Shown here in pieces: positions 46,008-46,333 of a DNA stretch of 46,333 nucleotides (positions are counted from its first letter, which is position 1; each line of letters begins with the position of its first letter). The notes under the pieces were generated by a model. That model had not been told where the DNA came from, ran no database searches, and saw nothing but the letters and a program-made list of their open reading frames with translations. Source of the DNA: Bacteroidaceae bacterium (GTDB lineage: Bacteria; Bacteroidota; Bacteroidia; Bacteroidales; Bacteroidaceae); the NCBI GenBank assembly GCA_017470425.1, contig JAFUYT010000030.1, forward strand, positions 1 through 46,333, in the 5' to 3' direction. The translations under genes and the position numbers were made by a program.

Positions 46008-46015
46008 CAAAGTTA
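46008..46015 (-). promoter_or_regulatory. -7 box of module 2
   Basis: TAACTTTG followed by CACC on the minus strand, about 115 bp before the ATG at 45892. No clear -33 box. Confidence 0.55.
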
Positions 46016-46333
46016 CGAAAAAAATCTGAGACTAATGCGATTTTCTATGATTATCTTTTTCACTGATGCAACTTGTCGGATTTGGCATCTGGAAGTGGCA
46101 CAAAAAGGAGCCGATTGCACTCCCTTTTCGGATGGTAATAAATCGAAGGCAAAAGAGCATATCAAACAAATTAAGAGTATGGAAAACGCCGAAAAATCAT
46201 ACTCGGAAGTTAACTCTTCCAAAATTCCGACGGTTTCTTTCCTCATTTTTCTTCTGCCTTGCTCATTACATGTAACTTCGCATCGTCGCATTTCTCTTTT
46301 GACTGACAAAAGCTCTGACTTATCTGGTCATTG
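46016..46333. other. Right-end region without a recognised gene
   Basis: The longest frame (46013-46309, minus strand) has an irregular composition. A start at about 46250 (MRKETVGILEELTSEYDFSA) with a hydrophobic stretch LLICLICSFAFDLL might be a small membrane protein, but no family is recognised and there is no promoter. Nothing else is supported. Confidence 0.3.

Overview
The window comes from a Bacteroidales chromosome, most likely a Prevotella-like gut or rumen plant-polysaccharide degrader. The case rests on promoters of the Bacteroidetes form (TTTG, about 20 bp, TAnnTTTG, usually TATCTTTGC or TACCTTTGC), the lack of Shine-Dalgarno sites before almost all genes, tRNA genes without encoded CCA, DUF4831, DUF5020, BspA-like and smalltalk families, and secreted proteins ending in the same (R/K)GxYIxxGxKVxVK tail. 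Everything is read from sequence alone; family names are by recognition, not by database search.

Layout. 1-340: a leftward promoter and a leader that may belong to an rRNA operon off the left edge. 338-1092: a small stress membrane protein and a five-tRNA cluster (Val-Arg-Tyr-Gly-Asp, minus strand). 1.3-12.7 kb: polysaccharide degradation, with a DUF5020 outer-membrane protein, a leftward GH43 plus alginate-lyase-like/GH28-like pair, a GH10 xylanase, a DUF4332 protein, a TPR histidine kinase lacking its phospho-acceptor His, and a GH27 alpha-galactosidase. 12.8-14.1 kb: a GldB-like protein and an RsmI-like methyltransferase. 14.1-21 kb: an AT-richer island with a long structured leader, a 1221-residue BspA-like protein, an AbiE toxin-antitoxin pair and three gene remnants. 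21.2-30.5 kb: a SpoU methyltransferase, a GH53 galactanase with a carbohydrate-binding-type partner, a GNAT-like protein, a GH51 arabinofuranosidase and DUF4831. 30.5-34.5 kb: housekeeping adk, hpt, nnrDE, obgE. 34.5-37.5 kb: hairpins, a 22-bp array and the DUF5675-HU-smalltalk cassette with two minus-strand companions. 37.5-46.3 kb: two parallel modules of large surface protein plus small peptide gene, separated by YoeB-like and HEPN-MNT toxin-antitoxin systems.

Function. The enzymes together attack arabinoxylan (GH10, GH43, GH51), galactan and arabinogalactan (GH53, GH27, GH51) and a uronic-acid polymer (alginate-lyase-like plus GH28-like). Most carry signal peptides.

The most striking signal is repeat-driven. 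Tandem 7-bp and 8-bp units sit in signal peptides, C-terminal tails and gene junctions. In the GH43 gene three 7-bp units leave the signal peptide out of frame with the enzyme, while its operon partner has four units and is in frame, which looks like a slippage switch. The partner also carries two GC-rich palindromic insertions of about 170 bp that are translated in frame. Two surface-protein modules share an almost duplicated intergenic hairpin and a small peptide gene of unknown function.
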